From Vibrio spartinae (GTDB taxonomy: Bacteria; Pseudomonadota; Gammaproteobacteria; Enterobacterales; Vibrionaceae), in NCBI RefSeq assembly GCF_024347135.1, contig NZ_AP024908.1, forward strand, positions 124,001-188,000: DNA of 64,000 nucleotides. Reading direction: 5' to 3'. Positions 53,642 to 64,000 of the stretch are shown here, one piece after another; the first letter of the stretch is position 1, and the number at the start of each line of letters is the position of its first letter. The notes beneath the pieces were generated by a model. It ran no database searches. It was not told where the DNA came from and saw only the letters and a list, made by a program, of their open reading frames with translations. Position numbers and translations under genes: made by a program.

Positions 53642-55050
53642 TATTGAAACCCCTGTCCTAACAGCGCAATGGCTGCATCGCGATCAGCGTTATCACCTTG
53701 TGCTCTTAAATCATGTAGTCTGGCTGCTTTCCAACTGACCATGGCAGATGTACTGGTAATATTGGTGGTTTCACCGGCCTGAATATTGATCTCAACATGT
53801 TTGATTCGGTCTGCCATATAAGCTTTGGTTTGCGCGAGCATGACGGCTTGTTGCGGGACGTCTTCGATTAACTCAACAATAATATTTAAGTGATCGATAC
53901 CATTTTTTTCATCAATCTGAATGGCATAGTCTAAACAGCCTGTCAGTTTTTCTAACAGAGCAGCCTCAATATCCCACGCGCAGTAGTTGCAGCCACCTAA
54001 AGTTAGTGTGTCCCGGACGCGACCAATCGGAACAATCTTCAGCCGACCGTCAGGCATCAGTGTTGCTCTGACCATATCACCAGTGCGGTAGCGAATCAGC
54101 GGTTTCTGTCCCTGATATAAATGAGTAATTACCAATTCACCGCTGGTTTCCGTTGCGGAAGCAGGAATAACGTCACCACTGATCGGATCGACTAACTCAT
54201 AGTAGTTATTCATTGGGACAGTATAGAGTGATTGGTCACTGTCACAGACAGCCAAAATAGACGATTCCTGAGAGGCGTACATACAATTGTATACTTGGGC
54301 TCCCCATGTTTCACCGATATTACGCAGCAAAGCGGGTGTGGTGAGTTCGCCTAATGTCAGAATGACCCGCACACTACTTTTTGCCGGGGACACATGATTT
54401 TTCTTCAGGTATCGGGCGAGATTGATCGCCACTGCGGGTGTACACACGAGCGCTGTAATTTGTAACTCATTGATGAGTGCCATCGCACGGTTCATGCCGA
54501 CAACGGGAGAGCGAGGCCACATTTTGACCACACTGTGGCCTAAACTGCGGAATACATCTTCAAATGTATCGCCTGTCGAGTGCAACTCGGTCGGACCCAT
54601 CACGCCAACAATATGTTTGTCACCATGCTGTTGAAAAATTTGCCCGTAGCGGAGAATCAGTGGCGTATTATTATAAATTGAGTCAAGTTCATTCCGGGGG
54701 CATGGCGTAGGGGCACCGGTCGTGCCTGTCGTTTCGTAGTATACCCAACTTTTATCGAGTGATGCCGAGGCTAGGCGGTTTCTATTTTCACGGAGATCAT
54801 TCTTGGTGGTAAATGGTAATGTGTTCAACGTAGAAAGAGAAAACTTATCAATATCTGACGCCGTGATTCCTGATAAATGTTTTTTATAAAAACCAGAACC
54901 ATTGATAACATATTTTAGAACGTCTTTAAGCTTATTTTCTTGATGATGAATGAGTTGTTGGTGAGAATATTCGCCATTTTCAAATTTTTTATGTTGTTGG
55001 AAAATATATTTTGCTTGCTTGACTAATTCATCTTTAAAAATCGCATACAT
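53641..55050 (-). CDS. PaaK-like adenylate-forming enzyme (aryl/acyl-CoA ligase family)
   Basis: A 469-residue adenylating enzyme of the phenylacetate-CoA ligase branch. All core motifs are present: phosphate loop YETTGTTGAPT (about residues 106-116), the adenine-site YASQES, the ribose-binding YRTGDMV, hinge GRVRDTLTLGGCNY, and a C-terminal Lys in VSWKAARL. It could adenylate an acid and pass it to CoA or an amine. No carrier protein or condensation domain is nearby, which argues for a CoA ester or amide product. The ATG at 55050 follows AAGGAA by 7 nt; the TTG at 55068 precedes that site. Confidence 0.88.
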   Translation of the reverse strand: MYAIFKDELVKQAKYIFQQHKKFENGEYSHQQLIHHQENKLKDVLKYVINGSGFYKKHLSGITASDIDKFSLSTLNTLPFTTKNDLRENRNRLASASLDKSWVYYETTGTTGAPTPCPRNELDSIYNNTPLILRYGQIFQQHGDKHIVGVMGPTELHSTGDTFEDVFRSLGHSVVKMWPRSPVVGMNRAMALINELQITALVCTPAVAINLARYLKKNHVSPAKSSVRVILTLGELTTPALLRNIGETWGAQVYNCMYASQESSILAVCDSDQSLYTVPMNNYYELVDPISGDVIPASATETSGELVITHLYQGQKPLIRYRTGDMVRATLMPDGRLKIVPIGRVRDTLTLGGCNYCAWDIEAALLEKLTGCLDYAIQIDEKNGIDHLNIIVELIEDVPQQAVMLAQTKAYMADRIKHVEINIQAGETTNITSTSAMVSWKAARLHDLRAQGDNADRDAAIALLGQGFQ

Positions 55051-55113
55051 GAGATTTTCCTTAATCAATTCTCTATGTGTGTAATTGTTGGAGGTTATTG
55101 AATCTCTGGTTGT

Positions 55114-55536
55114 TTATTTAAATAACGGCAGATTTCCCGTGAGTTTATTGATGATTTTTTTCGGACCAATCATACCAATGGCGACTAATTCAATATGTTG
55201 ACTGGTTACCGATGATATTCTTTCTCCATATTCATCATACGTTTTACATGACTGGGCCAGTGCACTAAAAGGCATGGTATAAATCTGATCATTTTGTTCA
55301 GCGGTGGCAAGCAGGCTTTGTATATGTTCTCCTGTCGAGAGTAACACGGGAAGTGGCGAGTATATGACACCCGGGTAATTCACATTATCCATGCTTTGCA
55401 TGTCAGGGCCGACGAGATTATTGACTGTTTTACCAAAGCTGATTCCAATCACACTTGCTGCATTAATTGCTAAACCCGGATGTAAATCTTGATCGACAAT
55501 AATGGTACATTTGTGCTTGCTTGCATCAAACTCCAT
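55114..55536 (-). CDS. DUF2000 family protein
   Basis: A 140-residue protein with the DUF2000 pattern: KCTIIVDQDLHPGLAINAAS, VIGISFGKTVNNLVGPDMQS, PGVIYSPLPVL, and the C-terminal IGMIGPKKIINKLTGNLPLF. The family has a peptidyl-tRNA-hydrolase-2-like fold with no established activity. The start at 55536 has a GAGG site 6 nt upstream and leads directly into the conserved region; the frame extends another 33 codons without one. It lies 63 nt before the ligase gene. Confidence 0.85.
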   Translation of the reverse strand: MEFDASKHKCTIIVDQDLHPGLAINAASVIGISFGKTVNNLVGPDMQSMDNVNYPGVIYSPLPVLLSTGEHIQSLLATAEQNDQIYTMPFSALAQSCKTYDEYGERISSVTSQHIELVAIGMIGPKKIINKLTGNLPLFK

Positions 55537-55564
55537 GAATTCCTCACTTATTTTTAAATTGTAT

Positions 55565-55909
55565 TTACAAGGTGGATAATAAATCCAGATATCCGGTGGC
55601 CAGAGAAAAATCGGTAGATAAATCGATATCAACAATATTCCATTCGGCTATCGCTTTCCATTTTTCAACACCTTCTCTATGATTTGGGTGGTCGATATAT
55701 TTTTCCAATTCGTCGGTGTTATTGAATATTCCAATAACAATAAAGTCAGCAGCAATTTCTCGGCGGGATATATTGCGGCCACATATCCATCCTTTTATTT
55801 CCTCAATATGACGAGGGTGATTACGTGTTGCTTGTTCTGCCTCGATTGCATTGGTGGAAGACCAACTCCAGTTCTTTTTAAAAGTAAATAGCACGACATG
55901 TAGAATCAT
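55565..55909 (-). CDS. Dabb-domain (stress-responsive alpha/beta barrel) protein
   Basis: A 114-residue dimeric alpha/beta-barrel type protein: MILHVVLFTFKKNW at the start, RNISRREIAADFIVIGIFNN and YIDHPNHREGVEKWK are the family's typical strands and helix. Dabb and related ferredoxin-like barrels include polyketide cyclases such as olivetolic acid cyclase. The ATG at 55909 follows AAGGA by 9 nt. First gene of the eight-gene minus-strand group, divergent from the Lrp regulator. Confidence 0.82.
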   Translation of the reverse strand: MILHVVLFTFKKNWSWSSTNAIEAEQATRNHPRHIEEIKGWICGRNISRREIAADFIVIGIFNNTDELEKYIDHPNHREGVEKWKAIAEWNIVDIDLSTDFSLATGYLDLLSTL

Positions 55910-56046
55910 TGAATTCCATCCTTGGTGAATCATTGTTCTTGGTGAATGTGATGAACTGTAATTATGTTTTGACGTTGTTGTTGCTGTCCATTATGCATCA
56001 GAATGATAGAAATTTGTTACCTATATCACGTTAGGGGCAATGGTTG

Positions 56047-56064
56047 TAGGGCAAAATTACCCTA
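56047..56064. promoter_or_regulatory. Candidate Lrp-type operator
   Basis: An 18-bp near palindrome: TAGGG, 8-bp A/T-rich centre, CCCTA. It lies between the divergent Dabb gene and the Lrp-family gene, 33 bp before the latter's start. A related GGGGCAA occurs 15 bp upstream. This is a natural place for the regulator to control itself and the operon. Confidence 0.5.
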
Positions 56065-56097
56065 TAAATGGCAAAAAAATGAAAGGATTTGACCTCA

Positions 56098-56574
56098 GTG
56101 GCACTAACAAAGACAGATATTCAAATTTTGACCTTGTTACAACAAGATGCACGGATGACCAATCAGGAGCTGGCCGATCAAATCGGCATGTCATCGTCAC
56201 CCTGCTGGCGCAAAGTTCGTAAGTTGGAAGAAGATGAAATCATCCAAGGATACCGTGCGGTTCTGGATCGGAAAAAAATAGGCATGGGTGTGATGGTTTT
56301 CGTACGGGTGAGTATTGATAGCCACAGTGAAGCCGAAGCGCGCAAATTTGAGCAAGAAGTGACAGCACTTGAGAATGTTGTTGCCTGTTACAGTATTGGC
56401 GGGGATGCTGACTTCTTGATTCAGGTTGTCTCCCATGATCTCGATTCCTATGCGGAATTTGCAATGTCAGTGATTCGGCGTTTGCCGGGCATTAAAGAGA
56501 TGCAGAGTATGTTTGTTTTAAAGGAGATCAAACCCTTTGCTTCTCTGCCCGTCGAAACCGTATCCGGCGCGTAA
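56098..56574 (+). CDS. Lrp/AsnC-family regulator
   Basis: A 158-residue Lrp-type regulator. The helix-turn-helix is DARMTNQELADQIGMSSSPC followed by WRKVRKLEEDEIIQGYRAVL. The RAM ligand-binding domain has VVACYSIGGDADFLIQVVSH and the C-terminal FVLKEIKPF. Such proteins sense amino acids. The GTG at 56098 is preferred because AAGGA lies 10 nt before it, whereas the TTG at 56089 is only 1 nt from that site. Divergent from the BacA operon and probably its regulator. Confidence 0.9.
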   Translation: MALTKTDIQILTLLQQDARMTNQELADQIGMSSSPCWRKVRKLEEDEIIQGYRAVLDRKKIGMGVMVFVRVSIDSHSEAEARKFEQEVTALENVVACYSIGGDADFLIQVVSHDLDSYAEFAMSVIRRLPGIKEMQSMFVLKEIKPFASLPVETVSGA

Positions 56575-56802
56575 GCAACAAATACAATCTCTGATTGTTG
56601 ATGATATCGTTTACATATAGGGGCGATTCCCCATCGTTTGACGTCAATTATCGCCTATATCGTCATGATCCGTGGGGAGATAAGTCAGCCCTTGCTGTTT
56701 TATCTCGCCATACTGACGCAATTATATGATATATCTGGATTAAGATGTATTCTTCGGTCTGTCGTGGCGACTGTTTTATCCACTTTTCTTGGGGATTTCA
56801 GA

Positions 56803-56820
56803 GAGATAATGTGATCTCTT
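56803..56820. promoter_or_regulatory. Inverted repeat upstream of the sugar symporter
   Basis: Perfect 6-bp arms AGAGAT and ATCTCT around AATGTG. Unknown binding protein; it overlaps a TGTGA half-site reminiscent of CRP. Confidence 0.35.
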
Positions 56821-56835
56821 TCCGATTGTTTCATA

Positions 56836-56857
56836 TTAGTGGAAACGTTCTCACTAA
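56836..56857. promoter_or_regulatory. LacI/GalR-type operator
   Basis: A 22-bp palindrome: TTAGTG, two bases, AACGTT, two bases, CACTAA. The central CG within AACGTT and the length are those of LacI/GalR operators. It lies 83 bp upstream of the symporter-lacZ pair. The rest of 56575-56939 has no supported gene. Confidence 0.65.
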
Positions 56858-56939
56858 ACGGCGTGATGATCACAGTTTTCTTACAATTCGCTCAATATAG
56901 TACGCGGCATGTTCAACAAAATAATGATAAAGCGTCCCT

Positions 56940-58325
56940 ATGAATCAAAAACAGAACGAGACTCATATTGAGCTGAAAACCAAATTATCCTACGGTCTGG
57001 GCGCATTAGGTAAAGATTTTGCCTGTGCGCCTATCTATATATTTCTGATGTTCTATTTTACTGATGTTGTTGAGCTCTCTGCCGCGTATGTCGGGATGGT
57101 TTTTCTGGCTGCCCGGATGATTGATGCGATCACCGATCCGATGATGGGGATTGTGGTCGACAACACACGCACCCGTTACGGTAAATTTCGGCCCTGGATT
57201 CTGATTGGTTCAGCGATCAATGCGTTTGTGCTGGTTGCATTATTTTGTTCGCATATGTTTGAAGGCACCGCTGCTTATGTCTATGCCGCAGTGATTTATG
57301 TTTTATGGGGCTTGACCTATACCGTGATGGACATTCCGTTCTGGTCGATGATCCCTGCGATTTCCAGCTCCCGTCGGGAACGGGAAAAGTTGGTTGTCTG
57401 GCCGCGGTTGTTTGCCAGTTTTGCTTGGTTCGTTGTCGGTAGTTATGGGCTGTGGATAGTGGCAAAGCTAGGCGGTGACGATCAGGGGCAAGGATTTTTT
57501 GAACTTTCGATCATGATTGCTGTTTTGTTCATCGTTAGCGCGCTGATTACGTTTAAGAATGTCAAAGAAAAAGTGGTTGCGACCGGACAGACGGTCGAGA
57601 AGTTCGGTTTTAAAGATGCAATCGGCATCATTGGTGGTAACGACCAGCTGAAAGTATTAATCGCAACGGTATTGGCGTTCCAGATTGGCAATATGCTGGT
57701 TGGTGGTTTCGCGATTTACTACTTTACCTATGCTGTGGGTGATAAAGAACTGTTTCCGGTTTATATGATGGTTGCCGGTGCTGCTGAAGTCGCCGGTATT
57801 TTCCTCTTTCCGCGGCTGGCGGCCTTATTGCCGCGTAAACATCTGTGGGTTATCGCCTGTATGTTCCCGATCTTGTCATGCTTATTGTTGGTGGTGATGG
57901 GCGTGGTTGCTCCGGGGAATGTGTATTTAATTGGCCTGTCCGGTGCGGCAATCAAGTTTGGTGTCGGGATCACCAATGGTCTGCAAACCGTAATGCTGGC
58001 TGATGTCGTTGATTATGGTGAGCATATCACCGGCCGACGCAGTGAAAGTGTGATTTTCTCTGTCCAAACCATGCTGGTTAAATTTGCCAGTGCTGCTGGC
58101 GCCTTTATTGTCGGGGTTGGGCTTTCGGCCGTCGGATATGTGCCGAATGTTCAACAATCTGAAGGGACAATTCTCGGATTACAGACATTAATGATTGGTA
58201 TTCCTGTTGTACTGATGATCGTGAGTGCGTTGGTTTATCGACGTTACTACCGACTACATGAAGGCTTCCGGCCGGAAGATTTCGAAACCTATTCTTTAAA
58301 TATGGCCAAAGAAACAACGGCATAA
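56940..58325 (+). CDS. GPH-family (MelB-like) sugar:cation symporter
   Basis: A 461-residue twelve-helix transporter of the glycoside-pentoside-hexuronide family. Signature blocks: KLSYGLGALGKDFACAPIYI, DAITDPMMGIVVDNTRTRYG followed by KFRPWI, and DVVDYGEHITGRRSESVIFS. It imports a galactoside or related sugar with Na+ or H+. Followed by lacZ on the same strand, so it most likely brings in the lacZ substrate. It lacks the C-terminal IIA-like domain of LacS. Confidence 0.93.
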   Translation: MNQKQNETHIELKTKLSYGLGALGKDFACAPIYIFLMFYFTDVVELSAAYVGMVFLAARMIDAITDPMMGIVVDNTRTRYGKFRPWILIGSAINAFVLVALFCSHMFEGTAAYVYAAVIYVLWGLTYTVMDIPFWSMIPAISSSRREREKLVVWPRLFASFAWFVVGSYGLWIVAKLGGDDQGQGFFELSIMIAVLFIVSALITFKNVKEKVVATGQTVEKFGFKDAIGIIGGNDQLKVLIATVLAFQIGNMLVGGFAIYYFTYAVGDKELFPVYMMVAGAAEVAGIFLFPRLAALLPRKHLWVIACMFPILSCLLLVVMGVVAPGNVYLIGLSGAAIKFGVGITNGLQTVMLADVVDYGEHITGRRSESVIFSVQTMLVKFASAAGAFIVGVGLSAVGYVPNVQQSEGTILGLQTLMIGIPVVLMIVSALVYRRYYRLHEGFRPEDFETYSLNMAKETTA

Positions 58326-58363
58326 CCAGCGTTGCTGGATTAAAAAAACAACTGCATTGATGA

Positions 58364-61528
<3,165 letters not shown>

Positions 61529-61539
61529 TGATTGGCTTG

Positions 61540-61596
61540 TATCGGTTTCCTGATTGATGCGAGCGCGTTCAGGAAGCCGATATACGACATTTTTTT
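61540..61596 (+). terminator. Terminator after lacZ
   Basis: Stem TATCGGTTTCCTGA / TCAGGAAGCCGATA (one mismatch or G-T pair) with a 15-nt loop, then ACGACA and seven T. Confidence 0.82.
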
Positions 61597-61609
61597 ATGA
61601 CGCCCCCAT

Positions 61610-62101
61610 TTACCACGCAATATGAATAGGGGTGCCTACCGGTACCAACCGAATAAACTCATCCATTTCTTCATTGGTTAAGGCAATACAACCATTGGTC
61701 CAGTCAAAACTTTGAATAAACTCTGGATGACGTCGATAGCCGTTCTTCAAACCATGAATATGAATATCGCCACCGGGGTTCAAATCGTATTGTTTTGCAT
61801 AGGCAATGTCTTTGGCAGACGGATAGCTGATGTGAAATGCTTTATAGAAATTGGAATTGAGATTGATGGCATCAAGCACATAGTCACCTTCCGGTGTCCG
61901 GTGATCCCCTTCCTGATGTTTCGGGCCTTGCGGAAATTTCCCAAGGGCAATGCGATACGTTCTGATCGTCTGTCCCTGCTCAAGCAGATAAATACGCCGT
62001 TTGGACTTATCGACGGTGACACGATCAACTTGCGCAGCAACGGAAAAACTCAGAGATGCGATGAACATGATCAGTACAAAAATAGGGCATTTCGTCCGCA
62101 T
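61610..62101 (-). CDS. Periplasmic L,D-transpeptidase family protein
   Basis: A 163-residue YkuD-domain protein with a signal peptide (MRTKCPIFVLIMFIASLSFS, cleavage near VAA). The catalytic region shows IHIHGLKNG and, downstream, DWTNGCIALTNEEMDEFIRL, the Cys nucleophile being in NGCIAL. These enzymes cross-link peptidoglycan or attach proteins to it. The start at MRTKC is chosen because the signal peptide begins there; 18 more codons are open upstream without homology. Confidence 0.88.
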   Translation of the reverse strand: MRTKCPIFVLIMFIASLSFSVAAQVDRVTVDKSKRRIYLLEQGQTIRTYRIALGKFPQGPKHQEGDHRTPEGDYVLDAINLNSNFYKAFHISYPSAKDIAYAKQYDLNPGGDIHIHGLKNGYRRHPEFIQSFDWTNGCIALTNEEMDEFIRLVPVGTPIHIAW

Positions 62102-62391
62102 GGATGCTCTGGGTTCCTTATTGACCGTGAGGTGGCAAGTCATTGACGGGATCAAATGAGACTAGACCCAATGAGGCAGGCAAATGACATCAGCCAGCTA
62201 TACATTGATCCGTTATATACCGACCAGTTATACACCGGAAAGCAATCTGGCGGAAGCCACACCCGATGATTGATCGTTGCTGGTCACAGGTTGATTACGA
62301 ATCGGCGTCAGGGGCGCGTTAACGAGGGCATCTCCGCGATGCCCGTGCTATGTCGGAGCGGAGATGCCTCTGAATCATCGAACCGGTGGAT

Positions 62392-64000
62392 TTACAGTTC
62401 CGGTAAGGTTTTTTTCTGCTTTTTACTGGTTTTCTTGTGCTGTTTTTCTGCCTCGGCTAACAAACGCAGCAACGGTTTGGGATCGTAGGCTTCTTGGCGA
62501 GACGAGTAGATCGAAGCCTGAAGTTTGCTCACTTCATTTTCGATGGATTCTCTTTCTTCCGCAGACAATCCCAGCTCAGCGATTTGTGCTTGCACCAGAT
62601 GCTGAATTCGAATGCCATCTTGTTGCTTTAACGCCTCTTTCAGAGACAGCGGCTCGGTTTCGGTTGGCAAATCCGGTGCTTCAACGGGCTTTGAGCGTTT
62701 GGTATGCCAAATCCGATAGAGCCAGCAACCCGAGGTTACCATCCACAGGACAGCAAAAAGGGCCGTGAGATATGGCCAGATACCGGGATCTTTGACCTGA
62801 ATCTCCCGAGGGGGAACCGAGGCTTTTGCTGATGATTGTGGCAGCGAAACCACGGTATCGACTGGCGCACCTTTGGCGACATTGAGAGTCAAACCCGTGA
62901 GTATCGCCCGCCGTTGTCGTTGTTTCTGCGTGTTCCACCAGTTGAGAGAAACCCCCGGTAACTTGATTTGGCCGGATTGATTGGGGATCAGCACTTGCTT
63001 CAGCGTCATCACCGTCTCATCGTTATCCAACGTTTTATATTGCGGTTTTTCCTGATAGACGCGCACGCTGTCCGGATAGTTGATTTGCAGGTCGGGGATT
63101 TTATCCTGACTCACACCTTTGAGTTTCAGTTCAAGTGTCCGGGTGATTGAATCACCGACTTTGAGGGCGGCACTGCGACCGGTGATCGGCTTGCCTTGGC
63201 TGTCGGTCCAGTGCTGCGTGAGCGATAAACTGGCGGTCGGGAGCCATGCCCCTTGATAATTTTTCGGTTTTGCCATGACCTGAATCGGGAATTGCTTGGC
63301 AGTCGTACTGAGTGTCAGCACCTTGGTTTCGCCATTCATACCACTATAGAGCAAGGTACTCCGAAACTGAGGTTCAGTGACGGTGAAACGGCCGGGCTTT
63401 TGGGCCGTCACTCTGAATGTCTGTTGCACCACGGTGACTGACAAACCACTGATAATCTCGCGGTGTTGTTCTGAGTCACTGGCGGCTTCTAAATTCATAC
63501 CATCCGCTGACGGAGGTGTGATTTTAGTATCCTGAAGGCGACGAGGGTTAACCTTCACCATCATTTTGACGTGCAATAAGGTGCTTTCATCCGGGTAGAG
63601 TGTTTTTTTATCGAGGGTTGAATGAATTTCTATCAGATCATCATCATTCGGTAACGTCGAATCTTGGACAACCTGAATGGCAATCGGCTGGGTCTTTTCA
63701 CCATTGACTTCAAAACTGGGAATGGTCACAACCCCGGTACGTGTTGCTGCAATCGAGACATCCCATTCACTCCGGACGCTGCGCTGACCGTTGATGATAT
63801 TGGTGGATGTGCCAAAACTGGGACGATTGACGAAAAACTCGGGGGTGAGTTTTTCAAAGTTCACATCGTCGCCGGACGCTTTTTGATCGGTGATGATCTG
63901 AAGTTGAAATAATTCATTCAGGGTCACTTTATTCTTGCTGACAGTCGCATAGGTCGCTGCCTGAGTGCTCAGGCTGACTATCAGGCCGATGAACAGGATC
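62392..64000 (-). CDS. batD: BatD-like protein (5' end possibly outside the window)
   Basis: The frame runs to the right edge: the last bases translate to ILFIGLIVSLSTQAATYATV, the hydrophobic core and cleavage site of a signal peptide, so only the first few codons are missing. At least 530 residues are visible. It has an extracytoplasmic beta-rich BatD domain (ELFQLQIITDQKASGDDVNF, GTSTNIINGQRSVRSEWDVS), a membrane helix near the C-terminal third (YLTALFAVLWMVTSGCWLYR), then a cytoplasmic helical tail ending in Lys-rich sequence. BatD belongs to the Bat aerotolerance / MoxR-vWA gene group, expected beyond the right edge. Confidence 0.88.
   Translation of the reverse strand, partial: ILFIGLIVSLSTQAATYATVSKNKVTLNELFQLQIITDQKASGDDVNFEKLTPEFFVNRPSFGTSTNIINGQRSVRSEWDVSIAATRTGVVTIPSFEVNGEKTQPIAIQVVQDSTLPNDDDLIEIHSTLDKKTLYPDESTLLHVKMMVKVNPRRLQDTKITPPSADGMNLEAASDSEQHREIISGLSVTVVQQTFRVTAQKPGRFTVTEPQFRSTLLYSGMNGETKVLTLSTTAKQFPIQVMAKPKNYQGAWLPTASLSLTQHWTDSQGKPITGRSAALKVGDSITRTLELKLKGVSQDKIPDLQINYPDSVRVYQEKPQYKTLDNDETVMTLKQVLIPNQSGQIKLPGVSLNWWNTQKQRQRRAILTGLTLNVAKGAPVDTVVSLPQSSAKASVPPREIQVKDPGIWPYLTALFAVLWMVTSGCWLYRIWHTKRSKPVEAPDLPTETEPLSLKEALKQQDGIRIQHLVQAQIAELGLSAEERESIENEVSKLQASIYSSRQEAYDPKPLLRLLAEAEKQHKKTSKKQKKTLPEL

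Overview
The window looks like chromosomal DNA of a marine, salt-adapted gammaproteobacterium of the Vibrio lineage. The reasons are a spermidine acetyltransferase almost identical to what I recall of Vibrio cholerae SpeG, several families I know mainly from vibrios (DUF2850, probably DUF3541 and DUF3612), a complete ectoine pathway, and four chemoreceptors plus CheV. Species cannot be fixed from sequence alone. No rRNA, tRNA, CRISPR array, insertion sequence or prophage was seen.

Layout. 1-5.3 kb: the tail of an OmpR-type response regulator overlapping its histidine kinase, an SDR oxidoreductase, a membrane protein flanked by two copies of the SDR 3' end (one a remnant), and a truncated acetoacetyl-CoA-synthetase-like pseudoenzyme on the minus strand. 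6.0-9.9 kb: ectA-ectB-ectC-ask, making the compatible solute ectoine from aspartate semialdehyde, with a dedicated aspartokinase. 10.5-17.8 kb: periplasmic asparaginase, a solo PDC sensor protein beside a chemoreceptor, pirin, DUF2850, an MscS-type channel. 18-25.7 kb: pncB with divergent nrtR (NAD metabolism), a DUF3541-like protein, a diguanylate cyclase, and a large XRE regulator divergent from a stand-alone domain related to malate synthase G. 25.8-34.4 kb: CheV and a PAS chemoreceptor, a parvulin, SpeG, a thioesterase, a LysR/GH4 glycosidase pair, a small DUF3820 protein, an M35 metalloprotease. 34.4-36.1 kb: an AT-rich, gene-poor stretch with a 52-residue membrane protein and a decayed outer-membrane protein. 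36.1-45.1 kb: SbmA, a small lipoprotein, ohrR/ohr, trxC, a STAS-like protein, two chemoreceptors, a glutathione transferase. 45.5-49.7 kb: an arginine/ornithine-type ABC importer with an AraC regulator, in the same order as the Pseudomonas aot-argR locus. 49.8-56.6 kb: the most unusual region, described below. 56.9-61.5 kb: a GPH sugar symporter and LacZ. 61.6-64 kb: an L,D-transpeptidase and the 3' part of batD.

The outstanding system is a probable eight-gene minus-strand operon (55909 down to 49775) divergent from an Lrp/AsnC regulator. In order of transcription it encodes a Dabb-domain protein, a DUF2000 protein, a PaaK-like adenylate-forming enzyme, a class IV aminotransferase whose start overlaps the ligase stop, a BacA-type prephenate decarboxylase, an AhpD-like protein that has lost one redox cysteine, an ornithine cyclodeaminase/mu-crystallin-family dehydrogenase, and a LysE-type exporter. 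BacA-type enzymes decarboxylate prephenate without aromatising it, which is the entry step to anticapsin/bacilysin and to dihydrophenylalanine. With a transaminase, an amino-acid exporter and an amino-acid-type regulator, the set reads as a pathway to a non-aromatic dihydro-tyrosine or dihydro-phenylalanine-like amino acid or an activated derivative. The other bacilysin genes (bacB, bacC, bacD, bacG types) are absent, so the chemistry after the first step should differ.
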